In this document: positions 8,550-15,862 of the stretch, in pieces | Position numbering within the stretch: position 1 is the first letter of the stretch | Layout of the letters: every line of letters starts with the position of its first letter | Assembly: GCF_007753095.1 (NCBI RefSeq) | Contig: NZ_CP036348.1 | Coordinates: 868,001 to 932,000 of the forward strand | Length of the DNA stretch: 64,000 nt | Origin: Rosistilla carotiformis | GTDB lineage: Bacteria; Planctomycetota; Planctomycetia; Pirellulales; Pirellulaceae | Direction of reading: 5' to 3' | Notes under the pieces: generated by a model | The model's input: only the letters and a program-made list of their open reading frames with translations | Databases searched by the model: none | What the model was told of the DNA's origin: nothing | Translations under genes and position numbers: made by a program

Positions 8550-8851
8550 ATGAATGAATCAAAGCTAGTGCCGCTATCCGAAGCGGCAGCTATCGTTGAA
8601 CGCATCGCCGGAACCAGGCCGCACGCTACAACGATGTTCGTTGGCGCACTGCTGGTATCTCCGGGATCAAGCTTCGCACCACATACATTCTCGGAATGCA
8701 CCGCACATCCGAGGATTGGTTGTGCGACTTCTTTGACCGCGTCGCCGCTGTGAAAAACGGCGAAGCTCCACCGCTCCCACGCGATCGACGCAAGGCAATC
8801 GAAGAGCGTCGACGTAAGGCAAACGCAATCCTGGAAGCGGCGGGGATATAG
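8550..8851 (+). pseudogene. Frameshifted DUF1580-family gene
   Basis: ATG 8550 begins MNESKLVPLSEAAAIVERIA...ATTM; at about 8637-8639 one base is missing and the next frame continues FRWRTAGISGIKLRTTYI, then HRTSEDWLCDFFDRV and a charged tail ending at TAG 8851. Joined, this is about 100 residues with the DUF1580 layout (W-R-x-x-G-I-x-G-I-x-L, then R-T before a last helix). The frameshift separates the recognition-helix region from its N-terminus, so the gene is presumably inactive. The ParB-like relic starts two bases downstream, suggesting both were once one operon. Confidence 0.7.
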
Positions 8852-8853
8852 CT

Positions 8854-9350
8854 ATGCCAAAGCACTCAGATCAATTCGAGTAGCAACCTATCGCCTGCAT
8901 CTTCCCGATGCTCGACGACGACGCTTTACAAGAGCTTGCGTCCGACATCGCGAAGCACGGTCAGCATGAACCCATATTTTGCTTTACGAAGGCAAGATAC
9001 TTGACGGCCGGAACCGGTCGGCAGCGTGCCTGATTGCAGGCGTTGAGCCGAAGCATGCCGAAGTGAACCCCGGCGATCCTGTCGAGTTCGTTCTGTCGCT
9101 AAATCTTCACCGACGGCATATGACACCCTCGCAGCTGTCCATATGCGCGGCGAAGGCTCGCGAGATATACGACCAGCGGGCGAAGGAGCAGCAGCAGGTT
9201 CGGAAGGGCGAGCAGGCCGGGGCAAGTCCGGAAAATTTGCCGGACTTGAAGAAGGGCGATGCCCGTGATGCCGCTGGCAAGGCCTTCGGCGTCTCCGGCA
9301 GGTCGGTCGACCACGCGACGCGAGTCTACAGGAGCGGCATGTCAGTTAGG
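8854..9350 (+). pseudogene. ParB-like relic 3 (most complete copy)
   Basis: ATG 8854 gives MPKHSDQFE, then an in-frame TAG (8881-8883), then PMLDDDALQELASDIAKHGQ, the first ParB box. Near 8977 an indel shifts to the frame reading LYEGKILDGRNRSAACL, VNPGDPVEFVLSLNLHRRHM, EIYDQRAKEQQQ and AGKAFGVSGRSVDHATRVY. These are the successive boxes of ParB-like nuclease/partition proteins, with the R-N-R and HRRH regions intact. A nonsense codon plus a frameshift make it a pseudogene. It retains the N-terminal half that relics 1 and 2 lack. Confidence 0.8.
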
Positions 9351-9642
9351 GGGGCATGTTGGTTCGTCGTCCAGGATCCACCCCCTAGCCTTCAGCTGCT
9401 CTCGCCTTTTTGCTGGCAATGCTATCAACTGACGGCTTGCTTGTTTCTTGCCCCGTGAAAACGGTAACTTCCGCCGTGCAATCGAGCTATGCATGGCTAT
9501 CAATGCCAAGGTTTCGGGTGGTCTGCCGGTTGGACTCATCCAATTGACGGACCGACTTCGGTGATTTGCTGGCAAGGCAGGCCGCTTCTAAACCTCGCCT
9601 GACCGAAACGGTCAACTAGTGAAAAGAGCTTGCCTAAAAGGC

Positions 9643-9682
9643 TGCGTTAGTAAAGAATATGTCGTAGAATCTTACTAACGCA
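9643..9682. promoter_or_regulatory. Palindrome upstream of fic (candidate operator)
   Basis: Left arm tgcgttagtaaaga (9643-9656) and right arm tcttactaacgca (9670-9682) are reverse complements with one extra A, separated by 13 bases. It lies 26-66 bases before the fic start. The sequence actagtgaa occurs at about 9615 and again at 9705, framing it. Position and symmetry suit an operator for the Fic protein's own C-terminal winged helix; this is inference. Confidence 0.55.
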
Positions 9683-9708
9683 CCCGACAGGGCAGGAGCA
9701 CTTTACTA

Positions 9709-10923
9709 GTGAATGAACGCGAATTTTCTAAGGAATCTCCAGGAAAACTTGTGGCAATCGATTTCATTGAGCATCCCAGTGGCCCGTTGGGGGACGCGAG
9801 GATAGCGAAAACAATGGCGTTCGTGCCTGCCCCCTTGCCGCCTGTTGTCGACTGGAAGCAACTGCAGGTCGAGCACTTTGAGCGGTACACGCGAACCGTT
9901 GCGGAACTAGGTAGACTTAATGGCCTGCACAAGCGCGTCGGCAACGCCGCAAGCTTGCTGCGGACGCTTTGGATGCGAGAGGCCAAATTGTCATCGCAGG
10001 TTGAAGACATCGACACAACGGCCGAAGAGCTTGTGCTTGCAGGGGCAGGTCGCTCGCTAGGCGTTCGTGAGAGCGGACGAGAGAGCTGGAATTATGTCAA
10101 AGCTCTTGAGCACGGTGTTCACTCTGAATTGCCTTTTTCAACCCGAGTGATCAAGGAAATGCACGAGGCTTTGCTTTCCGGGGTTCGAGGTGACGAAAAT
10201 CGTCCAGGTCAATTCCGCAACTGCAATGTTTATCTAGGCAACCAGTCTCAAGGCGTTCGCAACGCCCGATTCGTTCCGCCCCCTTGTGGCGATGCGTTGG
10301 TCGATGCGATGAGCGAGCTTGAAAAATTTGTTAACGACAAAGACAACAAGATTCCACCGTTGTTTTTGATTGCGTTGACCCACTACCAATTTGAAACAAT
10401 TCACCCCTTTCGCGATGGAAATGGTCGCATTGGTCGCGTCTTGATTTCGCGCTCGCTCGTCAAGGAAGGCTTGCTCGATCACCCGGTAGTCTACATGAGC
10501 GCATATATCAACGAGCACAAGCAGGAATACGTGGACCTGCTTCGCAACATCAGTCGCAGTGGCGGCGAAGCGTGGTCTGATTGGATCGCGTTCATTCTTG
10601 ATGCCATTTGTACCCAAGCGAGGGATGCAATAGGCCGCAGTGAGCAACTTATCGCACTTCGAGAAGACTTCCACAATCGATTGAAAGAAACGTCTGGACC
10701 GTCGCGGCTATTCAAAGTCGTTGATCACTTGTTTTCTATGCCCGCGATTAACATTGCAGAAATAATCGAAAGCACCGGCGTTTCCAAACCCACAGCGACT
10801 GCGGATGTAGATCGCCTAGAAGATCTCAATATTCTTACCGAATATACGGGACGACAGCGAGACCGTGACTGGGTCGCTCGAGATGTAATAAAAATCATTG
10901 AGGAAGATACGCCGCTGGAGTGA
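9709..10923 (+). CDS. Fic family protein with N-terminal inhibitory helix and C-terminal winged helix
   Basis: A 404-residue GTG-start protein (GGCAGGAGC upstream). The core motif IHPFRDGNGRIGR (231-243) is the full Fic catalytic loop HPFx(D/E)GNGRxxR, so AMP transfer from ATP to target hydroxyls is expected. Residues 94-100 (LSSQVED) fit the N-terminal inhibition helix (S/T)xxxE(G/N) except Asp in place of Gly/Asn, placing it in class II Fic proteins whose own helix blocks ATP binding. Residues ~300-400 (NIAEIIESTGVSKPTATADV) form a winged helix. Such proteins are common on mobile elements, as toxins or regulators. No separate antitoxin gene is adjacent. A palindrome lies immediately upstream. 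Confidence 0.9.
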   Translation: MNEREFSKESPGKLVAIDFIEHPSGPLGDARIAKTMAFVPAPLPPVVDWKQLQVEHFERYTRTVAELGRLNGLHKRVGNAASLLRTLWMREAKLSSQVEDIDTTAEELVLAGAGRSLGVRESGRESWNYVKALEHGVHSELPFSTRVIKEMHEALLSGVRGDENRPGQFRNCNVYLGNQSQGVRNARFVPPPCGDALVDAMSELEKFVNDKDNKIPPLFLIALTHYQFETIHPFRDGNGRIGRVLISRSLVKEGLLDHPVVYMSAYINEHKQEYVDLLRNISRSGGEAWSDWIAFILDAICTQARDAIGRSEQLIALREDFHNRLKETSGPSRLFKVVDHLFSMPAINIAEIIESTGVSKPTATADVDRLEDLNILTEYTGRQRDRDWVARDVIKIIEEDTPLE

Positions 10924-11088
10924 GCCTGCGGTTCGATCCTCCCAGGTTACTTGGCAACCCCTTGAACGCAATCGAGGTGCGACGCAATTGTCTTGCGACA
11001 AGCATACCCGCTGTGATGGTCGTGGTTGTCTCTTGTCGCCCGTTGCTAGAATGCTCAAAACGGTCCACCTGCAGACGGAGAATCAAGC

Positions 11089-11556
11089 ATGAGTGACACG
11101 GAACAGCAGTTTGATGAAGTCGACGACATCGACGGACCGTACTGTGAAGGTTGTGGGGATTCCACGGGCGATGTTGAATCCCTCGGCGATTCGTGGTACT
11201 GCGACAGTTGCCTTTCGGCTGCATTGCCCGACTGGAAAACGGAAGCGCGGGAATTCGCACTGCAGCAATGCAAGATCACCACTGCCATCCCAGAGTTTGA
11301 TTCTTTAGATCAACACAGATGCACACCCGACGATTACGCGATGGGCTACCGGGAGTCCAACACACCGAACGCATACGCATGTCGGTGCCGTCACGAATAC
11401 ACCAATTACGATGCTTTGGTTGCTGGGTTCCCTCAGCACGGCGACGGGAGAGACCGGATTTTCTACCTCGCGATCCGTCGCCGAATAGAGGAACTGCTAG
11501 AAGAGCACCCAGATTTTGACAGTGCTGGCGTTGTCTGGGATCACATGCCGGAATAG
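11089..11556 (+). CDS. Zinc-ribbon-like hypothetical protein (155 aa)
   Basis: ATG 11089 preceded by GGAG at 11076. An acidic start is followed by CEGCGDSTGDVESLGDSWYC and DSC (residues ~19-42), two CxxC pairs spaced as in a treble-clef/zinc-ribbon, with a second CRCRH group near residue 103. The C-terminal third is helical and acidic. No family recognised; metal binding is inferred from cysteine spacing. Confidence 0.5.
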   Translation: MSDTEQQFDEVDDIDGPYCEGCGDSTGDVESLGDSWYCDSCLSAALPDWKTEAREFALQQCKITTAIPEFDSLDQHRCTPDDYAMGYRESNTPNAYACRCRHEYTNYDALVAGFPQHGDGRDRIFYLAIRRRIEELLEEHPDFDSAGVVWDHMPE

Positions 11557-11657
11557 CCGAACCGCGACCAAGTTGCAAGCCTGAGTAAAAAACGGACGCT
11601 GTTTTTTTCAGTATCGACCAGGGAGCAACGGCACGGAAGCAAGCCTGAATCGTTGTT

Positions 11658-12092
11658 CTACCAGGTGGTACCGCAATCGTGGCAGGACAGCGAATCTCTG
11701 TTTGCATCGCCTACGCCTGCAAGTCGCGTGGAACCGCAAAACGGACACTCCTCGGGGTAGCCAGCCGCATCATCACCGGAATCACACTTGCTCGAATCGA
11801 GGTTGCAATAACTGCGACTATAAGCAAGAGAGCGTTCGATGAAGTACGACTCCGCTTCGTGCTCAGCGGAAATTACCGCCAACTTTTCTGCGGACCTGGG
11901 AACGTGTCCCATTCGCTCGCGAAGCATCCGCTTTCCCTCGTTTGCAATCGCATTCCCTCTGATTCGCGACTGGGTTTCCGTCCGTGGGGTAAACGCAAGT
12001 AACTGGTCCAGCGTCACATCCTGGAAATCTGCAACATTGAGCTCCGCTGCGATTTGTTTGCGGGCGCGACTGCGCTTTCGGGTTGGACTCAT
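11658..12092 (-). CDS. Basic protein with C-terminal zinc ribbon (144 aa)
   Basis: Starts very basic (MSPTRKRSRARKQIAAEL) and ends in ECPFCGSTRLAG...LSCHDCGTTW, two CxxC pairs typical of a rubredoxin-like zinc ribbon (residues ~114-142). Its ATG overlaps the TGA of the frame ending at 12089 (ATGA), pointing to coupled translation with the upstream gene. Nucleic-acid binding is plausible but unproven. Confidence 0.5.
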   Translation of the reverse strand: MSPTRKRSRARKQIAAELNVADFQDVTLDQLLAFTPRTETQSRIRGNAIANEGKRMLRERMGHVPRSAEKLAVISAEHEAESYFIERSLAYSRSYCNLDSSKCDSGDDAAGYPEECPFCGSTRLAGVGDANRDSLSCHDCGTTW

Positions 12093-12417
12093 TTGAGTCT
12101 CCTGTGTGAATGTCCTTTGGGAAACAACCCTCCGAAGTGAGTTGCGTGGAACGAGAGCAAATCAAGTGTAACGGGCGATGCGGCCAAGTCAAACGGACGG
12201 AATCGCCAGCCCGTTCTCCCCGGCTGCAAGTTTTCAATTTTCTGAATTGACACTCCCCCCCCGGCTGAATATAAATCTCGCATCGCGTTGGTCTTAGAAA
12301 GCCGATGTGATGGCCCGCAATCGTCCGCCGCTGCCAGTGCTCGCAAACTGGAACCTCAGCGACAAGATTGCCGGTATCAAAAGTAACACCATCTACAAGG
12401 AAAGTTCTAAGCGGCAT
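12089..12417 (-). pseudogene. Hypothetical gene split at a run of eight G (possible frameshift)
   Basis: From ATG 12417 the minus strand reads MPLRTFLVDGVTFDTGNLVAE...CEIYIQPGG and reaches a homopolymer of eight C on the plus strand (12255-12262). The frame one base away continues GVSIQKIENLQPGRTGW through a tail ending GGLFPKGHSHRRLK with its TGA overlapping the next gene's ATG at 12092. Adding one G would join both into a ~110-residue protein. It may be a decayed gene, a sequencing slip, or a slippery site for -1 frameshifting. No family recognised. Confidence 0.45.
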
Positions 12418-12554
12418 CGCGGGCCGCGCGTGTAGCAACATCATCAAGCAATGACCCGGGAAGCCGGATAGCGAGACCTGTTGGCGTCGTCGTGTTACTA
12501 CGGCGTTTCTAACTGCATGCGTGGCCCGCGGTGCGTACCCACGGAGCCAATACA

Positions 12555-13079
12555 ATGGCAATAGCAACTCAATTCGCAGCACTTCGTTTGACGATCGATT
12601 GCAAGCTCGAGTCCGATCCCGATTCGATGCTACGAACTGTTGGCCGCTTATCCATCGAACGCCACGCGTCCCAATTCCGATGCGTGGAGTTCCACGACAG
12701 TATCGATGGGCCGTCAGAGCTCGCGCCGTTATTCGACAGCATGGCGGCCAAGACAGCGGGCGAGGCCTGGACGTCGTTTGTCGATTCGTCGCGCGATGCA
12801 GACCTTTGTTTGTTCGTTGGCCCCGGCATCGGCCCGGTTGTCTTCAGCGACCTTGCAATCGAGGCCGCGCAGTTCCAAGTCTTTGACGCTGCCGATGGCG
12901 AGCCGCGATTGATCGGCAAACCGTGGCACCGGTTTGAAGCGATGGCGATGGCCAAACGGATTCTTGCCGGCGGTGGTTGTCCGATTGTCGTGTCCTTCCA
13001 TCTTGTGGCCGATGACGAATGGGATTCCACCGACATCGTTTCAGTAGAGGGCTCGCCGGAATCGATCGAGGCAACCTAG
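12555..13079 (+). CDS. Hypothetical protein (174 aa)
   Basis: ATG 12555; an upstream in-frame start at 12531 is possible. The sequence alternates short beta-like stretches and acidic loops (DADLCLFVGPGIGPVVFSDL, GGGCPIVVSFHLVADDEWDS). No signal peptide, membrane helix or known motif. It stands alone between minus- and plus-strand element genes. Confidence 0.45.
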   Translation: MAIATQFAALRLTIDCKLESDPDSMLRTVGRLSIERHASQFRCVEFHDSIDGPSELAPLFDSMAAKTAGEAWTSFVDSSRDADLCLFVGPGIGPVVFSDLAIEAAQFQVFDAADGEPRLIGKPWHRFEAMAMAKRILAGGGCPIVVSFHLVADDEWDSTDIVSVEGSPESIEAT

Positions 13080-13196
13080 CGGCATCCCACGGTTGCATCT
13101 GCACGCTGGGGCGTTCGCGCCCCGGCAGTTGACGGTTTGCGATGCGATAGCGATGTTGAAGTTAGAGCCCCATCCTATGATGCAACGGAGTGTCCA

Positions 13197-13505
13197 TTGA
13201 TCCGACTGCCGCCCGAAGAAAAGCAACAGACGCCCGAGCAAGAACGAACCCAAAAGCTGGCCGAAGTTGCGGGGCTTGTCGCCCGCGGGCTGGATCCAAC
13301 CGAGGCCGCCGGCATCGTCGCAGTAGACCTCACCGGCCAGACGTTGCCCCGCAAGTCTTCCTTCATGCCGTCACCGGCTGAGATCGCTTCGCAGTGTCTC
13401 ACGGTTCAGGCCGGATGGACACCACGGGAGCGAGTTCGACGACGGGCGGGACTTGTCCAGCGGTACGTTATCCCGCTGGTCCGTTGTGCAGATATAGGGT
13501 TCTAG
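13197..13505 (+). CDS. Small hypothetical element protein (102 aa)
   Basis: TTG start chosen because GGAG (13187-13190) lies six bases before it; the frame is open further upstream to 13137. Middle part is helical (TQKLAEVAGLVARGL); the C-terminal EIASQCLTVQAGWTPRERVRRRAG resembles short EIQ-x-GW-x-x-x-E-R-x-R-R proteins that I associate with planctomycete integrase neighbourhoods. Function unknown. Confidence 0.45.
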   Translation: MIRLPPEEKQQTPEQERTQKLAEVAGLVARGLDPTEAAGIVAVDLTGQTLPRKSSFMPSPAEIASQCLTVQAGWTPRERVRRRAGLVQRYVIPLVRCADIGF

Positions 13506-13659
13506 TAGCGAGATACCGCTAGACACACGTTGGGGTGCATTGATACGGCTTGACTACTTGCAGTAGCAGCATATATTGAGGGTTCTAGACGCGTATCGAG
13601 AACCGAACGCACACCATTCCCTCTTGTCGCCGAACCAACGGCGAGGAAACAGGTGCTGC

Positions 13660-13905
13660 ATGTCTCTACGCGATGAGGGTCTATTGACCCTTCCCGAAGC
13701 CCGTAAGCAATTTCCCGGTCGACCGCCCGCACTGATCACGATGCGTCGTTATGTGACGGTTGGCTTGCGGGGTGTTGTCCTCGAATCCCTTCTGCTCAAC
13801 GCTTGCCGGTTCACGTCACGCCCCGCGATCGATCGCTTCCTGATTGCTGCCAGCGCTCCAAGGGCTGCCAAATCAAATAAAGCGGAGGGCGTCAACAATG
13901 GCTGA
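13660..13905 (+). CDS. DUF1580-family small DNA-binding protein
   Basis: An 81-residue protein with GAGGAAACAGGT just before ATG 13660. LLTLPEARKQF, TMRRYVTVGLRGVVLES and RFTSRPAIDRFLIAA match the DUF1580 layout seen at 1519 and 8550. Its TGA (13903-13905) overlaps the next gene's ATG at 13898. It is third upstream of the integrase, so a directionality-factor or repressor role is plausible; not shown directly. Confidence 0.65.
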   Translation: MSLRDEGLLTLPEARKQFPGRPPALITMRRYVTVGLRGVVLESLLLNACRFTSRPAIDRFLIAASAPRAAKSNKAEGVNNG

Positions 13906-14239
13906 TCTGATCCTACGGGATACCGATCCCGATCGACTGAGAGCCGCTATCGTCCGCGATGTGCTGGACGCCATCCGACCGTTGCTTCGGCAGCCCGCGC
14001 CACCGGATTCCCGCCGATGCTGCAGCCGCGACGAGCTGGCCAAGATCCTGGGCTGGTCGATCGCCAAGCTGGATCGCCGAACCAAGGCGGGCGCGATTCC
14101 ATCGATCATGGACGACGGCCGCCGAATCTACATCGTCGACGATGTGCTGGAAGCACTGAAGCAAGCGACGCCCGAAGCGGAAACGAAGGCCGCGGAAAGG
14201 CAAGCGGCGAAACGATCGAAGAGACAACCGAAGGTTTAG
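13898..14239 (+). CDS. Helix-turn-helix (excisionase-like) protein
   Basis: A 113-residue protein. After a helical N-terminus, CSRDELAKILGWSIAKLDRR, KAGAIPSIMDDGRRIYIVDDVL (residues ~44-90) is the MerR/Xis-type winged helix of HTH_17 proteins, followed by a basic Ala/Lys tail (ERQAAKRSKRQPKV). It overlaps the DUF1580 gene and precedes the integrase by 111 bases; likely the excisionase or regulator of the element. Confidence 0.65.
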   Translation: MADLILRDTDPDRLRAAIVRDVLDAIRPLLRQPAPPDSRRCCSRDELAKILGWSIAKLDRRTKAGAIPSIMDDGRRIYIVDDVLEALKQATPEAETKAAERQAAKRSKRQPKV

Positions 14240-14350
14240 GCATTAAGTTGATACCCGCCGCGGCTAGCTCGACGGAGCGAAAACCGGTTTCCTGACCGGC
14301 CTGCCGCTGGTGTTTCAAACTCAGGACCAATTGCAGGAGATTGGTATTCG

Positions 14351-15727
14351 ATGGCAAGCCTCGTGAAACGCCCCAACGGATCGTATGAAATCCGTTTCCA
14401 AGATCACAACCGCAGCCCCCGGTCGGTTTACATCAGCGAGAAAAACACCAAAGGGAAGATCGTCGAATCCAAGTCCCGGCGGATGGCCGAGACAGTGGCG
14501 TCGCATCTCGAGCACATCGCATCGCGCCGCCGGCACAACCAAACTCCATCGCCAGAGGTGGACGCCTGGCTGTCGGCGATCGACGACAAGATGCACGCAC
14601 GGTTGGCAGGCTTCGGCTTGGTCGATCCCCGCGCTGCGGATGTTCCCGCGACCGACAAGAAGTTACTTGGCCCCTGGGTGGCTGAATTCATCGCCAAGCG
14701 GAAGTCATTGAAGGAATCGACGCGAAAGAGCCTCGACATGGCGGGCCGGAACCTGACGCTTTACTTCGGCAACGATCGCGAACTGAGCAGCATCACCCCC
14801 GGCGATGCGTCCGATTACCGCGAATGGTTGCTGTCCGAAGGCAATCTTCGCACCAAGAAGGACGATAAATCGCTTGCCGACAACACGGTCCGCCGCCGGA
14901 TCGGTCGAGCTCGCCAAATCTTCACTGCGGCAATTCGTCACCAGCTGATCGAAAACAACCCATTCGATGGGCTGCCCGCGACCGTCAACGCTAACGAAGA
15001 ACGGCAGGTGTTCGTTTCCCACGATTGGATTGAACGCTGCATCAAAGAGGCCCCATGCGAATCTTGGCGGATCATCATTGCATTGGCGAGATACGGCGGA
15101 ATGCGACGCCACGAAACGTTGCTGCAGCGATGGGAAGACGTTGACATCCCCAAGCGTCGCATGGTCATTCGCAGCGAAAAGACAGGGATACGCGTTTGTC
15201 CGATCTTCAGCGAACTGTTGCCGCACATCATGCGAGCCAAGGAAATGGCCGAATCCGGGGCAGATACGCTACAAACGCGGTACACGGACGCGACGAACAT
15301 CGGAACGACGTTTTCCAAGATCATCACCCGAGCCGGGCTGGTTCCGTGGGAAAAGCTATTCCAGAACCTACGGGCCTCCCGCGAAACAGAGTTGATGGCG
15401 CTTTACCCGGTGAAAGATGTTTCGTCGTGGCTTGGAAATTCCGCCCCGATCGCGATGAAGCACTATGCGATGCCGTTGCAGGATTCCTTCGAAAGAGCGA
15501 TCAAGGACGGTGCCGGAGGTGTAAGTCCAAAGTTACACCGAATTTTACACCAATCTACGGCGAGTTCTGGCGATCACAGGCAATCATGCCAAGATGGGGA
15601 AAAACCAGAAAACGAAAAAACCCCGGTAAAAACCGAGGTTTCGTCGCTGTTGAGTGCTGCTGCTAACAACTTGAATAGCCGGAGCGGGACTCGAACCCGC
15701 ACGCCCTTAACGGGCAAGGGATTTTAA
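14351..15727 (+). CDS. Tyrosine recombinase / integrase of the island
   Basis: A 458-residue site-specific recombinase; GGAG precedes ATG 14351. An SAM-like DNA-binding N-terminal domain (~105-205) is followed by the catalytic domain: arginine box RYGGMRRHE (~R252), lysine in RSEKTG (K277), NLRASRETEL (339-348, H replaced by N, R341/R344) and LGNSAPIAMKHY with catalytic Y372. The NLRASR and LGNS variants of HxxR and LGH are, to my knowledge, usual in planctomycete integrases. Residues after ~440 (SRSGTRTRTPLTGKGF) are translated from the tRNA-Leu gene, so the attachment site forms the 3' end of the gene. The enzyme is expected to integrate and excise the element at the tRNA. Confidence 0.9.
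   Translation: MASLVKRPNGSYEIRFQDHNRSPRSVYISEKNTKGKIVESKSRRMAETVASHLEHIASRRRHNQTPSPEVDAWLSAIDDKMHARLAGFGLVDPRAADVPATDKKLLGPWVAEFIAKRKSLKESTRKSLDMAGRNLTLYFGNDRELSSITPGDASDYREWLLSEGNLRTKKDDKSLADNTVRRRIGRARQIFTAAIRHQLIENNPFDGLPATVNANEERQVFVSHDWIERCIKEAPCESWRIIIALARYGGMRRHETLLQRWEDVDIPKRRMVIRSEKTGIRVCPIFSELLPHIMRAKEMAESGADTLQTRYTDATNIGTTFSKIITRAGLVPWEKLFQNLRASRETELMALYPVKDVSSWLGNSAPIAMKHYAMPLQDSFERAIKDGAGGVSPKLHRILHQSTASSGDHRQSCQDGEKPENEKTPVKTEVSSLLSAAANNLNSRSGTRTRTPLTGKGF
15676..15727. other. Probable attachment site (att) at tRNA-Leu 3' half
   Basis: The integrase coding frame ends inside the tRNA gene, so the shared 52 bases must include the crossover region. I found no second copy of the tRNA 3' end to the left, so the distal att site is outside the window or too diverged. 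Confidence 0.6.
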
Positions 15728-15759
15728 GTCCCCAGCGTCTGCCATTCCGCCACCCGGCC
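15676..15759 (-). tRNA. tRNA-Leu (anticodon UAA)
   Basis: The minus strand folds as an 84-nt tRNA: acceptor GGCCGGG/TCCGGCT, D-arm GCGGAATGGCAGACGC, anticodon loop CTTAAAA (anticodon TAA), a long variable arm (TTGCCCGTTAAGGGCG) as required for leucine, T-loop GTTCGAGTC, discriminator A. CCA is not encoded. Its 3' half overlaps the integrase 3' end by 52 bases and is the probable attachment site. Confidence 0.95.
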
Positions 15760-15862
15760 AACGCGTGTGTTTTATCCGATTTGCAGTTCACGTGCGACCC
15801 GTGAACAGCAAACATCGGGCCTACGCTTCTGTTCATTGCCCGATTTTGGCAAACTACGCGGC

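Noticed and set aside
9459-9708. Additional small gene before fic
   Set aside because: Minus frame 9342-9575 is unlike any family and overlaps the relic tail; only the palindrome is supported.
1-14000. Second copy of the tRNA-Leu 3' end as distal att site
   Set aside because: No match to the tRNA 3' segment was found on scanning; likely outside the window.
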